Shown piece after piece: positions 43,133 to 54,358 of a stretch of 64,000 bases of DNA. A program made the translations under genes and the position numbers. Each line of letters starts with the position of its first letter. The stretch's first letter is position 1. A model generated the notes under the pieces. That model saw only the letters and a list, made by a program, of their open reading frames with translations, ran no database searches and was not told the origin of the DNA. Source of the DNA: Streptomyces sp. NRRL S-350 (GTDB lineage: Bacteria > Actinomycetota > Actinomycetes > Streptomycetales > Streptomycetaceae); contig NZ_JOHO01000004.1 of NCBI RefSeq assembly GCF_000719705.1, positions 62,001 through 126,000 on the forward strand, read 5' to 3'.

Positions 43133-43515
43133 GGTCTGCGCTGTTCCCCTTGTGGTCTCTGCGGCCCGGCCCGGCGGGCCGATACCTCCGTCGGTGTTCT
43201 GGACCCGGCCGTGCGGCCGACGCGGGTCGGTCCCCGCCCGGTCCTCCGTCCGGAACGGGTCGACCGGCACGGAGCCGGTCCGGCGCCTACTGTATTTCCT
43301 TCCGACCGAATGCCCGTCCGGCGCCTGTGCGATCGGCGGCACCGGCCGTCCGCCCGCGGTGCGTCCGCAGGTCGGGGCCCGGCGCCAAAAGCCCGGCCGG
43401 GCGGGCGCCTTGGCGGCGTCCACCGGGCCGGGCAGTTGTAGCAGAACTGTCGAACATCGGTGCTGCGCGAACGGCGTCGCCGTCCGGGCTGCGGGGCTGT
43501 CCGGGCAGCGGACCG
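43133..43515. other. Intergenic stretch upstream of the NDP-sugar gene
   Basis: No gene is seen. On the minus strand TACAGT near 43293 could be a -10. A small inverted repeat CAGTT/AACTG with a 7-base centre lies at 43433-43449. Confidence 0.4.
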
Positions 43516-45741
43516 CTACGCGTCCACCGTCTCCGGCTGCTCCTCGGCCTCGGCCGGCGGGGTCGCCTTCACCGAGTCGAGCAGCAGCTGGGCCACGTCG
43601 ACCACCTTCAGGTGCTCCTTGGCCGCGCCCTCGTTCTTCTTGCCGTTGACCGAGTCGGAGAGCATCACCAGGCAGAACGGGCAGGCGGTGGAGACGATGT
43701 CGGGGTCGAGCGACAGCGCCTCGTCCACGCGCTCGGTGTTGATCCGCTTGCCGATGCGCTCCTCCATCCACATCCGGGCGCCGCCGGCGCCGCAGCAGAA
43801 CCCGCGCTCCTTGTGGCGGTGCATCTCCTGCTGGCGCAGGCCGGGGACCTTGTCCATGATCTCGCGCGGCGGCGTGTAGACCTTGTTGTGGCGGCCCAGG
43901 TAGCAGGGGTCGTGGTAGGTGATCAGGCCCTCGACCGGGTTGACCGGCAGCAGCTTGCCCTCGTCGATGAGGTGCTGCAGCAGCTGGGTGTGGTGGATGA
44001 CCTCGAAGTGGCCGCCCAGCTGCGGGTACTCGTTGGCGAGGGTGTTGAAGCAGTGCGGGCAGGTGGCCACGATCCGCTTGGTCGGGGCGTCCTCCAGCGC
44101 GGCGTTCAGGGTCTCGACGTTCTGCGCGCCGAGCATCTGGAAGAGGAACTCGTTGCCCAGGCGGCGCGGGGAGTCACCACTGCAGGTCTCCTCCTTGCCG
44201 AGGATCGCGAACTTCACGCCCGCGGTGTGCAGCAGCTCGGCGAAGGCCTTGGTGGTCTTCTTGGCGCGGTCCTCCAGGGCGCCGGCGCAGCCGACCCAGT
44301 AGAGGTACTCGACCTCGGCGGGGTCGATGTCCTCGCCGATCACCGGCACCTCGATGCCGGTCTCCTTCTTGAGCTCCTTGACCCAGGCCAGGCGTGCCTT
44401 GGTGGCCAGGCCCCACGGGTTGCCCTTGTTCTCCAGGTTCTTGAGCATCGTCCCGGCCTCGGTCGGGAAGTTGCTCTCGATCATCACCTGGTAGCGGCGC
44501 ATGTCGACGATGTGGTCGATGTGCTCGATGTCCACCGGGCACTGCTCGACGCAGGCGCCGCAGGTGGTGCAGGACCACAGCACGTCCGGGTCGATGACGC
44601 CGTTCTCCTCGGCGGTGCCGATGAGCGGGCGCTCGGCCTCGGCCAGGGCGGCCGCCGGGACGTCCTTGAGCTGTTCGGCCGTGGCCTGCTCCTCGCCCTC
44701 GGCGGACTTGCCGCCGCCGGCCAGCAGGTACGGCGCCTTGCCGTAGGCGTGCTCGCGCAGGCTCATGATCAGCAGCTTCGGCGAGAGCGGCTTGCCGGTG
44801 TTCCAGGCGGGGCACTGCGACTGGCAGCGGCCGCACTCGGTGCAGGTGGAGAAGTCGAGGATGCCCTTCCAGGAGAAGTGCTCGACCTGGGAGACGCCGA
44901 AGACGGCGTCCTCGGCCGGGTCCTCGAAGTCGATCGGCCGGCCGCCGCTGGTCATCGGGCGGAGTTCGCCGAGCGCGGTGGAGCCGTCCTCCTCGCGCTT
45001 GAAGTAGATGTTGAAGAAGCCGAGGAACCGGTGCCAGGCCACGCCCATCGAGGGGTTGAGGCCGATGGTGGTCGCCCACGCGAACGAGATGCAGATCTTC
45101 AGCATCGCGAACAGGTAGATCAGGTTCTCCAGCGTGCCGTGCGACAGCCCGCTGAAGGCGGAGACGAGCGGGTACGAGACCAGGTGCTCCGGGCCGTACG
45201 AGTCGACGCCGTTGAGGGCGCCCTCCAGGGCGCGCAGCATCAGGATGCAGAGGCCGATGCCGAGGATCGTGTACTCGACGTAGAAGGCCTGCCAGGCGAT
45301 CGAGCCGGCGAAGCGGGACTTGCGGCCGGACCTCGACGGCAGGCTCATCAGCCGGATCACCATGAGGACCAGGATGCCCAGCGTGGTGAGGGTGCCGACG
45401 AGCTCGACGAAGAGCTGCCAGAGCATCCAGTGGCCGATGATCGGCAGCGCGAAGTCGGCGTCGAAGAGCTGGCCGAAGGCGTTGACGATGGTCAGCACCA
45501 GGCTGAAGAAGCCGACCGCGACGAACCAGTGGGCGATGCCGACGATCCCCCAGCGGTTCATCCTGGTGTGGCCGACGAACTCGACGGCGACGGTCTTCAC
45601 GCGCTGGGCGGGTTGCCCGAAGCGGGTGGAGTCCGGCGCGCCGGTGCGGACCACCTTGTAGATGTACAGCGCCGCACGGGCGGCGAGCGCGGTGCCGATC
45701 ACGAATGTGACCAGCGAGATGACGATCGCTGCTAGCTGCAT
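43516..45741 (-). CDS. Membrane Fe-S oxidoreductase (HdrD/GlpC-like, CCG domains)
   Basis: 741 residues. N-terminal membrane part of about five helices (LAAIVISLVTFVIGTALAAR; IAHWFVAVGFFSLVLTIV). A cytoplasmic 4Fe-4S dicluster follows (CTECGRCQSQCPAW; CTTCGACVEQCPVD), then two CCG (heterodisulfide reductase D) domains (YLYWVGCAG...CSGDSPRR...CPHCFNTL; YHDPCYLGRHN...CCGAGGARM...CPFC). It likely passes electrons between quinone and a soluble partner; the substrate is unknown. ATG 45741 has GGAGAG 3 bases upstream. Its 5' end faces the dnaK promoter. Confidence 0.9.
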   Translation of the reverse strand: MQLAAIVISLVTFVIGTALAARAALYIYKVVRTGAPDSTRFGQPAQRVKTVAVEFVGHTRMNRWGIVGIAHWFVAVGFFSLVLTIVNAFGQLFDADFALPIIGHWMLWQLFVELVGTLTTLGILVLMVIRLMSLPSRSGRKSRFAGSIAWQAFYVEYTILGIGLCILMLRALEGALNGVDSYGPEHLVSYPLVSAFSGLSHGTLENLIYLFAMLKICISFAWATTIGLNPSMGVAWHRFLGFFNIYFKREEDGSTALGELRPMTSGGRPIDFEDPAEDAVFGVSQVEHFSWKGILDFSTCTECGRCQSQCPAWNTGKPLSPKLLIMSLREHAYGKAPYLLAGGGKSAEGEEQATAEQLKDVPAAALAEAERPLIGTAEENGVIDPDVLWSCTTCGACVEQCPVDIEHIDHIVDMRRYQVMIESNFPTEAGTMLKNLENKGNPWGLATKARLAWVKELKKETGIEVPVIGEDIDPAEVEYLYWVGCAGALEDRAKKTTKAFAELLHTAGVKFAILGKEETCSGDSPRRLGNEFLFQMLGAQNVETLNAALEDAPTKRIVATCPHCFNTLANEYPQLGGHFEVIHHTQLLQHLIDEGKLLPVNPVEGLITYHDPCYLGRHNKVYTPPREIMDKVPGLRQQEMHRHKERGFCCGAGGARMWMEERIGKRINTERVDEALSLDPDIVSTACPFCLVMLSDSVNGKKNEGAAKEHLKVVDVAQLLLDSVKATPPAEAEEQPETVDA

Positions 45742-48282
<2,541 letters not shown>

Positions 48283-48293
48283 TGACCACCAGT

Positions 48294-48342
48294 GCGCTGC
48301 GGAGTCGTACGCCGGCCAGTACGGCGGCCGGCTCCGCAGCGC
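48294..48342 (+). terminator. Hairpin between grpE and dnaJ
   Basis: An 11-bp stem GCGCTGCGGAG/CTCCGCAGCGC with a long loop that itself can pair (GCCGGCC region), 26 bases past the grpE stop. It may act as an attenuator or RNA-processing site that lowers dnaJ-hspR expression. Confidence 0.55.
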
Positions 48343-48492
48343 GTTGTCAACAGCCGTGTTCCCAACCGGTGTTGACAGCTCTGTGACGATGGACATCGGG
48401 AGGTGGCGGGGAGCCGTGAGCGAGCGCAGCGAGCGAACCATTCAGGGGCGCGTGGACCGCTCAGCGGCTGCCGGGCGCAGCGAGGTGAACGC

Positions 48493-49653
48493 ATGAGTGG
48501 CAAGGACTACGTGGAGAAGGACTACTACAAGGTCCTCGGCGTGCCCAAGGACGTCACCGCCGCCGAGATCAAGAAGACCTACCGCAAGCTGGCGCGCGAG
48601 TTCCACCCGGACGCCAACAAGGGCGACGCGAAGGCCGAGGAGCGGTTCAAGGACATCTCCGAGGCGTACGACGTCCTGTCCGACGAGAAGCGCCGCAAGG
48701 AGTACGACGAGGCCCGCAGCCTCTTCGCCAACGGCGGCTTCCGGGCCGGCGGCGGCCCCGGCGGCGCCGGCAGCTACAGCTTCGACTTCGGCGACCTCTT
48801 CAGCGGCACCCAGGGCGGCGCCGGCGGCAGCGGCGGGCTCGGTGACGTCTTCGGCGGCCTCTTCAACCGCGGTACCCGCCAGGCCCAGCCCCGGCGCGGC
48901 GCCGACGTCGAGACCGAGGTGACGCTCTCCTTCGAGGAGGCGGTGGACGGCGCGACCGTCCCGCTGCGGATGACCAGCCAGGCCCCCTGCCGCACCTGCA
49001 ACGGCACCGGCGCCAAGGCCGGCACCACCCCGCGGGTCTGCCCGACCTGCGTCGGCGCGGGCACCGTCAGCCGCGGCCAGGGCGCCTTCGCGCTCTCCGA
49101 GCCGTGCAAGGACTGCCGCGGCCGGGGCATGATCGTCGACGACCCGTGCGTCGACTGCCACGGCAGCGGCCGGGCCAGCTCCGCCCGCACCATGCAGGTC
49201 CGCATCCCGGCCGGCGTCCAGGCCGACCAGCGCATCCGGCTCAAGGGCAAGGGCGCCCAGGGCGAACGCGGCGGCCAGCCCGGCGACCTGTACGTCACCG
49301 TGCACGTCGACCCGCACCCCGTCTTCGGACGCAAGGGCGACAACCTCACGGTCACCGTCCCGGTCACCTTCCCCGAGGCGGCACTCGGTGCCACCATCGA
49401 GGTGCCCACGCTCGGCGGTCCCGCCGTGAAGCTCAAGCTGCCCCCGGGCAGCGCCAACGGCCTCACCATGCGCGCCCGCGGCAAGGGCGCCACCCGCAAG
49501 GACGGCACCCGCGGCGACCTCCTGGTCACCGTCGAGGTCACCGTGCCCCAGCACGTCACCGGCGACGCGCTGGACGCCCTGGAGCAGTACCGCGAGGCCA
49601 CCGCCTCCGACGATCCGCGAGCAGCCCTCTTCCGGGCGGCGAAGGGAGCGTGA
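48493..49653 (+). CDS. dnaJ: DnaJ chaperone (zinc-finger type)
   Basis: 386 residues. J domain (YYKVLGVPKDVTAAEIKKTY; the HPD triad in REFHPDANKGD), G/F-rich linker (about 75-130), four CxxCxGxG zinc repeats (CRTCNGTG, CPTCVGAG, CKDCRGRG, CVDCHGSG), and the C-terminal substrate domain (VRIPAGVQADQRIRLKGKG; LPPGSANGLTMRARGKG). It stimulates the DnaK ATPase. ATG 48493 has GAGG 7 bases upstream. Part of dnaK-grpE-dnaJ-hspR; the HspR gene starts 7 bp after its stop. Confidence 0.95.
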   Translation: MSGKDYVEKDYYKVLGVPKDVTAAEIKKTYRKLAREFHPDANKGDAKAEERFKDISEAYDVLSDEKRRKEYDEARSLFANGGFRAGGGPGGAGSYSFDFGDLFSGTQGGAGGSGGLGDVFGGLFNRGTRQAQPRRGADVETEVTLSFEEAVDGATVPLRMTSQAPCRTCNGTGAKAGTTPRVCPTCVGAGTVSRGQGAFALSEPCKDCRGRGMIVDDPCVDCHGSGRASSARTMQVRIPAGVQADQRIRLKGKGAQGERGGQPGDLYVTVHVDPHPVFGRKGDNLTVTVPVTFPEAALGATIEVPTLGGPAVKLKLPPGSANGLTMRARGKGATRKDGTRGDLLVTVEVTVPQHVTGDALDALEQYREATASDDPRAALFRAAKGA

Positions 49654-49660
49654 CGACCAG

Positions 49661-50191
49661 ATGTCCCCGATGAATCCGATCAACCCCGACGGCCCGATCG
49701 GACCCGGCATCGGTGACGGCCTGCCCGGCGACGCCGGCCGCCGCACCCGCCGGACCCCCTCGGGCCCGCCGACGTACGTCCTCACCGAGGACACCCCGGT
49801 GTACGTCATCTCGGTGGCCGCCGAACTGTCCGGGCTGCACCCGCAGACCCTGCGCCAGTACGACCGCCTCGGCCTGGTCTGCCCCGACCGCACCGCCGGC
49901 CGCGGCCGCCGCTACTCCGCCCGCGACATCCAGCAGCTGCGGGACGTCCAGCGGCTCTCCCAGGACGAGGGCATCAACCTGGCGGGCATCAAGCGGATCA
50001 TCGAGCTGGAGAACCAGGTCACCGCCCTCCAGGCCCGCATCGCGGAACTGGCCGACTCCCTCGAAGGCGCCGCCACCGCCCTCCAGCAGCGCGAGGCGGC
50101 CGTCCACGCCTCCTACCGCCGCGACCTCGTCCCGTACCAGCCCCCCACGCCGCAGTCCAGCGCCCTCGTCGTCTGGCGCCCGAAACGCTGA
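49661..50191 (+). CDS. hspR: HspR heat-shock repressor (MerR family)
   Basis: 176 residues. A disordered N terminus (about 1-45), then the MerR-type helix-turn-helix VYVISVAAELSGLHPQTLRQ YDRLGLVCP, RGRRYSARDIQQLRDVQRLS and a coiled C terminus (ALQARIAELADSLEGAATAL). HspR binds HAIR sites with DnaK as co-repressor and controls dnaK, clpB and lon in streptomycetes. HAIR sites occur here upstream of dnaK (46050-46122) and clpB (56692-56712). If DnaK is truly truncated, HspR co-repression should be disturbed. Confidence 0.95.
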   Translation: MSPMNPINPDGPIGPGIGDGLPGDAGRRTRRTPSGPPTYVLTEDTPVYVISVAAELSGLHPQTLRQYDRLGLVCPDRTAGRGRRYSARDIQQLRDVQRLSQDEGINLAGIKRIIELENQVTALQARIAELADSLEGAATALQQREAAVHASYRRDLVPYQPPTPQSSALVVWRPKR

Positions 50192-50211
50192 CCGCAGCCG
50201 CACGGACACCG

Positions 50212-50246
50212 CCGCCGGCCCCCTCCTGTTCGGGGGGTGCCGGCGG
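50212..50246 (+). terminator. Terminator of the dnaK operon
   Basis: An 8-bp stem CCGCCGGC/GCCGGCGG plus inner CCCC/GGGG pairing with a one-base bulge, 21 bases past the hspR stop. Confidence 0.7.
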
Positions 50247-50375
50247 TAGCGCGTTGGTGAGAGAGTGCGGTCACATTCCCTCTCCGGGGGGCACACCGGA
50301 TCTGGCATGCTGACCTCGATTCAGCGTCAATGCTGACTGGGACGCAGGTATCACGGCAACGGCAAGGAGTCGCGG

Positions 50376-51365
50376 ATGAGTGAACGAGAGCAGCCCCTTG
50401 CCGCCGGCTCTACCGTCGTCTCGAACGAAGCAAGAGAGCTGTATCTCGCCGTCATCCGAGGAGACGGCAAGCTGCCGTTGGGGTCCAATGCCGACCAGGA
50501 CGTTCCTGCCCGGGACGAGCTGGTGCGGATTGGCCTTCTCGTGCCCGACAGCGACGATCCGACCATTTTCATAGCCGCCGACCCCACGCAGCTCTCGACC
50601 AGCCTCAGTCATTCGTGGCAGCGCCAGGCATTGGAGCTCCTGTCGCGCGCGGTGTCCCTGCCGTCGGAACTGCAGGAGCTCGCGCGGGAATTCCACACCC
50701 CGAAGCACCACGGCGGGTCGATCGAGTACGTGCAGGGGAAGGCGCTGATTCGTCAGCGGCTGGAGCAGTTCAGGGAATCCGGGCTGGAGGAGGCCTTGGC
50801 GCTCCAGCCCGGCGGCCCCCGGCAACCGGACCTTCTCGCCGGAATGATCGAGCAGGACCTGGAAACGCTGCGCAGCGGCACGAAGATGCGCACGATCTAC
50901 CACGCCAGCACCCGGTACCACCAGCCGACCAGGGATTACGTGGCCACGCTCGCCCGGGCCGGCGGCCAGTACCGCACCCTTGACGAGCCCTACACGCGGC
51001 TCATAGTGATGAATCGACGCGTCGCCGTGATCCCGATCGCCGACGACATGAGCCTCGCCGCCTTCATCTACGATCCGGCGGTCGTCAACTACCTCGCCGA
51101 AGAGGTCTTCGAGCGGTGCTGGAGCCGGGCGCTGGAGTTCGAGGGTGCCCGTACGGTGCCGCAGCAGGTGGTCTCGCGCCTGCGCCAGACGATCATCGAC
51201 CAGATGCTCGAGGGCACCAGCCACCGGGTCATCGCGCGGCGACTGGGGATCAGCGAACGGACGCTCGCGAGACACATAGCCGAGATGCGGGACGACTACA
51301 AGGTCGACTCGCTGTTCCAGCTCGGTTACGTGCTCGGCCGAAAGGCGCACGAATCCACCGACTGA
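50376..51365 (+). CDS. LuxR-type HTH regulator (copy A)
   Basis: 329 residues. The N-terminal part (ARELYLAVIRGDGKLPLGSN) looks like a degenerate winged helix. The middle holds an effector-like domain (ALIRQRLEQFRESGLEEALA; MRTIYHASTRYHQPTRDYVA; YRTLDEPYTRLIVMNRRVAV IPI). The C terminus is a LuxR helix-turn-helix (VIARRLGISERTLARHIAEM, VDSLFQLGYVLG). It is a clear paralog of the protein at 52760-53752. There is no receiver domain, so it probably senses a small ligand or peptide. ATG 50376 has AAGGAG 6 bases upstream; an inverted repeat GCTGA/TCAGC with a 7-base centre lies at 50309-50325. Confidence 0.82.
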   Translation: MSEREQPLAAGSTVVSNEARELYLAVIRGDGKLPLGSNADQDVPARDELVRIGLLVPDSDDPTIFIAADPTQLSTSLSHSWQRQALELLSRAVSLPSELQELAREFHTPKHHGGSIEYVQGKALIRQRLEQFRESGLEEALALQPGGPRQPDLLAGMIEQDLETLRSGTKMRTIYHASTRYHQPTRDYVATLARAGGQYRTLDEPYTRLIVMNRRVAVIPIADDMSLAAFIYDPAVVNYLAEEVFERCWSRALEFEGARTVPQQVVSRLRQTIIDQMLEGTSHRVIARRLGISERTLARHIAEMRDDYKVDSLFQLGYVLGRKAHESTD

Positions 51366-51409
51366 CCGGCCGGTCCGTTCCGGTCGGCGCGGTGGGCGGG
51401 ATATTCGGA

Positions 51410-51500
51410 ATTCCGGCGGCCGACATTCCGGCGGGCAGGTTTCCGGGCCGTCGGCATTCCGGCAGGCAGGATTCCGGCGGGCAGCATTCCGGCGGCCGGC
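51410..51500. repeat. About 15-bp iterons around attccggcgg
   Basis: Starts at 51410, 51425, about 51440 (degenerate), 51456, 51471 and 51486, with units close to attccggcgggcag. They lie between the convergent ends of the LuxR-type gene and the small peptide gene. Confidence 0.75.
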
Positions 51501-51521
51501 CGGGCGCTCACACGGCCGGGA

Positions 51522-51680
51522 TCACTGCCACGAGATATCGTCCGCAACGGTCACAGCAGCCCGGGTGGCGATCGCGCCGTGCGAGTCGGCAGCATCCGCG
51601 AGAGAACCGGCGCCGAGCACAGCGGCAGCAACGGCCAACGTAAGTACGACCTTGCGGACAAACCGGCGCATGTCAGTCAT
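51522..51680 (-). CDS. Small exported peptide precursor
   Basis: 52 residues. A classical signal peptide (MTDMRRFVRKVVLTLAVAAA, then VLGAGSLADA) ends in an ADA cleavage site. The predicted mature peptide is only about 22 residues, starting ADSHGAIATRAAVTVA and ending DDISWQ. ATG 51680 or ATG 51671 can start it; GGGGG precedes both. No family is recognised. It sits between a ligand-type LuxR regulator and a second plus-strand gene, with two palindromes in its upstream region, so a role as secreted signal is possible but unproven. Confidence 0.6.
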   Translation of the reverse strand: MTDMRRFVRKVVLTLAVAAAVLGAGSLADAADSHGAIATRAAVTVADDISWQ

Positions 51681-51729
51681 GCCCCCACTCTCTGTGTCGA
51701 GAATCGCCATCTAGAAGCGTCGAACAGGA

Positions 51730-51746
51730 TAACGGCTCCCCCGTTA
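51730..51746. promoter_or_regulatory. Perfect inverted repeat TAACGG/CCGTTA
   Basis: 6-bp arms with a 5-bp centre, in a relatively A/T-rich context upstream of the peptide gene. Confidence 0.55.
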
Positions 51747-51879
51747 GTGCGCGAGAGGGATGCCGTCACCCCTCGGCCCACGGGCCGCGTCATCTCCCTG
51801 CCAGGCATCCAGATGACACCGGCCAACCCTGGACGCGATGCCGCCCCGCGATGGACGATCAGTTCGCTCCCGATGGTCC

Positions 51880-51900
51880 GGCAAGGCGCCACACCTTGCC
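51880..51900. promoter_or_regulatory. Perfect inverted repeat GGCAAGG/CCTTGCC
   Basis: 7-bp arms with a 7-bp centre. It overlaps the likely -35 (TTGCCA, 51896-51901) of the plus-strand gene starting at 52012. Confidence 0.6.
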
Positions 51901-52011
51901 AATGTACCGTCAAATACTAAGCCGTTCCCAGCGGCCTCACCACACGGAGCAGCTCACATCCAACGCATCGCCGACGCTCACTCCCCCGGTCGGCCTTTCC
52001 CCGGAGTCGAC

Positions 52012-52629
52012 ATGACCGAGCCCTACCTGCGTCACCACGACAGCCAGGCCCCTGAGGGTCGGCGTGCACGTGTGTTCCTGGCCGCGCCGCTGATGCGGCT
52101 GACCGGGCCGGCGGACAGTGTGGTGACGCTCGCCAGCCGGACGCGGCTGACCACCCTCCGCACCACCCTGCTCCGCAGCGGTGCCGCCGTGTACAGCGCG
52201 CACCACAGCGACGCCTGGACCATCTCCGGCCGCGCTCCGGAGCCCCGCGTTCCGTCCGACTTCCGCGCCCTGCAGTCCGCGGACCTCGTGTTCGCCTACG
52301 TGGGAGCGCCGCTCTCGGCCGGCGTCAGCCTGGAGCTGGGGTGGGCGTCGGCGCTGCGGAAGCCGATCGTCCTGCTCGTCGACGAGGCCATCACCCACAA
52401 CCCGCTGATCGCCACCATCGAGCAGGTCGCCCCCGTCCTGCCGCTGGTCTTCGACGACACCTGGTCGCAGGAGGCCCTCAACCACACGGTGGAGACCGCA
52501 CTCGACTGGGCCGGCATGGCGCTGTCCCTGCGCGAGGGCTTCTGGACCGCCCCCGGCGAGCAGTTCAACGTCCCCCGGCAGCAGCCCCCGGTCCCCGGCT
52601 ACTGGCCGACCGGCGCCGCCACCGGCTGA
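52012..52629 (+). CDS. Nucleoside 2-deoxyribosyltransferase-like protein
   Basis: 205 residues. Rossmann-like family that includes NDT: RVFLAAPLMRLTGPADSV, a middle strand GAAVYSAHHSDAWTISGRAP, then the signature RALQSADLVFAYVGAPLSAG followed by VSLELGWASALRKPIVLLVD. The catalytic Glu of NDTs is in the SLELGWA motif. True substrates may be nucleosides or another glycosyl donor such as an NAD-derived signal. ATG 52012 has GGAG 6 bases upstream. Its palindrome-bearing promoter region is shared with the peptide gene. Confidence 0.8.
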   Translation: MTEPYLRHHDSQAPEGRRARVFLAAPLMRLTGPADSVVTLASRTRLTTLRTTLLRSGAAVYSAHHSDAWTISGRAPEPRVPSDFRALQSADLVFAYVGAPLSAGVSLELGWASALRKPIVLLVDEAITHNPLIATIEQVAPVLPLVFDDTWSQEALNHTVETALDWAGMALSLREGFWTAPGEQFNVPRQQPPVPGYWPTGAATG

Positions 52630-52723
52630 CCATCGCCCACCCGCCGGACTCCCCGTCCGCGCTCCCCGCATCCGCGGACCCGGTCGGAACGGCGCCTCGT
52701 CCTCCGGGGGCAGGCCGGCGATC

Positions 52724-52766
52724 CCGGTGAGCCCGCCCTCCCGTTCGGCGGGGCCGGGCTCACCGG
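52724..52766. terminator. Hairpin overlapping the stop codon of the second LuxR gene
   Basis: A 12-bp stem CCGGTGAGCCCG/CGGGCTCACCGG; the right arm contains the stop codon (52760-52762) of the minus-strand gene. It serves the convergent genes on both sides. Confidence 0.7.
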
Positions 52767-53752
52767 TCATCGCGGGCGCCCCTCATCAGCCAGCCCAGCT
52801 GGAAGAGGGTCTGGGCGCCGTAGCGGTCGCGCAGGCGGGCGATGTGGGCGGCGACGGTGCGTTCGCTCAGGCCGAGGCGGGTGGCGACGGCGCGCTGGGT
52901 GAGGCCGCGGGCGAGGAGGCGGCCGACCCGGTCGGGGACGGTGCGGGCGGGGCCCTGGCCGAGGACGGCGGCTTCCGCGGTGTCGGCGCGTGCCCAGTCG
53001 CGTTCGAAGGTGCCGACCAGGAAGGCGATGGTGGCGGGGTCGCTGATGAAGGCGGCGGTGCCGTTGTCGTCGCTGGCGGAGATCACGGCGACGGAGCGGT
53101 CGAAGACGATCAGCCGTTGGAAGGGTTCGTCGAGGACGCGGATGAGGGAGCCGTGCCGGGTGACTTCCTCGGCGTAGGCGAGGGCCGGCGGGTCGGCGAG
53201 GGCGACCGGCTGGTAGATGGTCCGCAGGGAGCAGCCGCGCTGCAGGAGTTGGACGTCCTGGAGGAGGGCGACCTGCAGGGTGTCCGCGGGGCGGTGGCCG
53301 GGTTGGGCGGTGAGGACCTCGGAGCGGCAGTCGGAGACCAGTTGGGAGATCCGCTGGCGGATGTGGACGTGGCCTTCGACGTGGACGGCGCCGCCGGCCC
53401 GGCCGGAGGGGCGGGGCATCGCGTCGTAGGCGCGGGTGAGGCCGTCGAGGGCGCCGGGCAGGCTCTCGGCGCGGACCAGCAGCCGGGTGGCTTCGCTGCG
53501 CAGTTCGGCGCCGAGGCGGTCGCTGACCGAGCGGGGGCTGACGGCGGTGTAGCAGCGGTCCATCCGGTTGACCATCAACAGACCGAGGTCGACGAGTTGT
53601 CGGAGCGCGCCCTGGTCGATGTCCGTGCTGGTGGCGCAGGGGATGCGGCCGCCTTCGGCGATGATCGCCAGGTACAGCTGCCGGGCGGCCTCGTCGGGTT
53701 CCTCGCCCACGGGGCCCGCGTGCTGCGGCGCGACCGCCGGTTCCGCCGTCAC
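52760..53752 (-). CDS. LuxR-type HTH regulator (copy B, paralog of 50376-51365)
   Basis: 330 residues with the same layout as copy A: ARQLYLAIIAEGGRIPCATS at the N terminus, RTIYQPVALADPPALAYAEE and IRVLDEPFQRLIVFDRSVAV in the middle, and the C-terminal HTH AVATRLGLSERTVAAHIARL followed by LFQLGWLMRG. Identity is clear over the whole length, so the pair probably arose by duplication or is exchanged together. It lacks a receiver domain. The start GTG 53752 has GGGGAGA 7 bases upstream. Confidence 0.82.
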   Translation of the reverse strand: MTAEPAVAPQHAGPVGEEPDEAARQLYLAIIAEGGRIPCATSTDIDQGALRQLVDLGLLMVNRMDRCYTAVSPRSVSDRLGAELRSEATRLLVRAESLPGALDGLTRAYDAMPRPSGRAGGAVHVEGHVHIRQRISQLVSDCRSEVLTAQPGHRPADTLQVALLQDVQLLQRGCSLRTIYQPVALADPPALAYAEEVTRHGSLIRVLDEPFQRLIVFDRSVAVISASDDNGTAAFISDPATIAFLVGTFERDWARADTAEAAVLGQGPARTVPDRVGRLLARGLTQRAVATRLGLSERTVAAHIARLRDRYGAQTLFQLGWLMRGARDDR

Positions 53753-54358
53753 GTCGCCATCTCCCCTACCGGACGCGTCTCCCCTGCTGCTGCCTGCCCC
53801 GCACTCCCCGCCGGGCGGCCTCACGGTACCGCGTGCCGTACGGCGTGGTCATGCGGATCGATCGGCGGTCAGGGCACCTGGTGGGACGGCGGCCCCGGGC
53901 CCGGGTGCCGTCGCACTCCGGGTGGTCCGGGGCCGCCGTCCGTACGCCAATGCCACGGCGCTTCCGTCGAGGCGGAGCAGCAACGCCTCGACGGCTCCGG
54001 ATCCGGGGCCATCACCACACATGGTCCTCCGGCCGGTGCTCTTCCCCCCCGTTCCACAGCTGCGGGTTGACGCGGCCACGGTCAGTTGAAGAGCAAGTCG
54101 CCACCGTAGGGCTGCGGTTGCCCGGACGACTTGGCGTGTCTCCACCCTCACAGCGTGCACGGCCGGTGGACAAGTGCCGCCCGAGTGCAGGTTCGCGCAA
54201 TTGCAGCAACCTGCAGGCGGGTCCGGACCGGCGGCGCGGGCGGCGGCCCGGGTTCCGGCAAAGGCCGAGGCAGGTGGTGGGTACTGGCGGCTTCCGGCGG
54301 TTCCGCCGATCGGCTGTGCACGGTCGGTCCGCCGGTGCGCGTTCCTGCAACGGCGGGC
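53753..54358. other. Long intergenic region, about 600 bp
   Basis: Upstream of the second LuxR gene and downstream of the TDT transporter gene, both on the minus strand. I see no supported gene. Open frames here lack ribosome binding sites and codon bias. It probably holds the LuxR promoter. Confidence 0.5.

Larger units (their letters stand above)
51681..52011. other. Divergent region with two perfect palindromes
   Basis: About 330 bp between the peptide gene (minus) and the deoxyribosyltransferase-like gene (plus). Palindrome 1: TAACGG-N5-CCGTTA at 51730-51746, about 50 bp upstream of the peptide start. Palindrome 2: GGCAAGG-N7-CCTTGCC at 51880-51900, overlapping a TTGCCA that could be a -35 for the plus-strand gene. 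Both look like operators. Confidence 0.6.
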
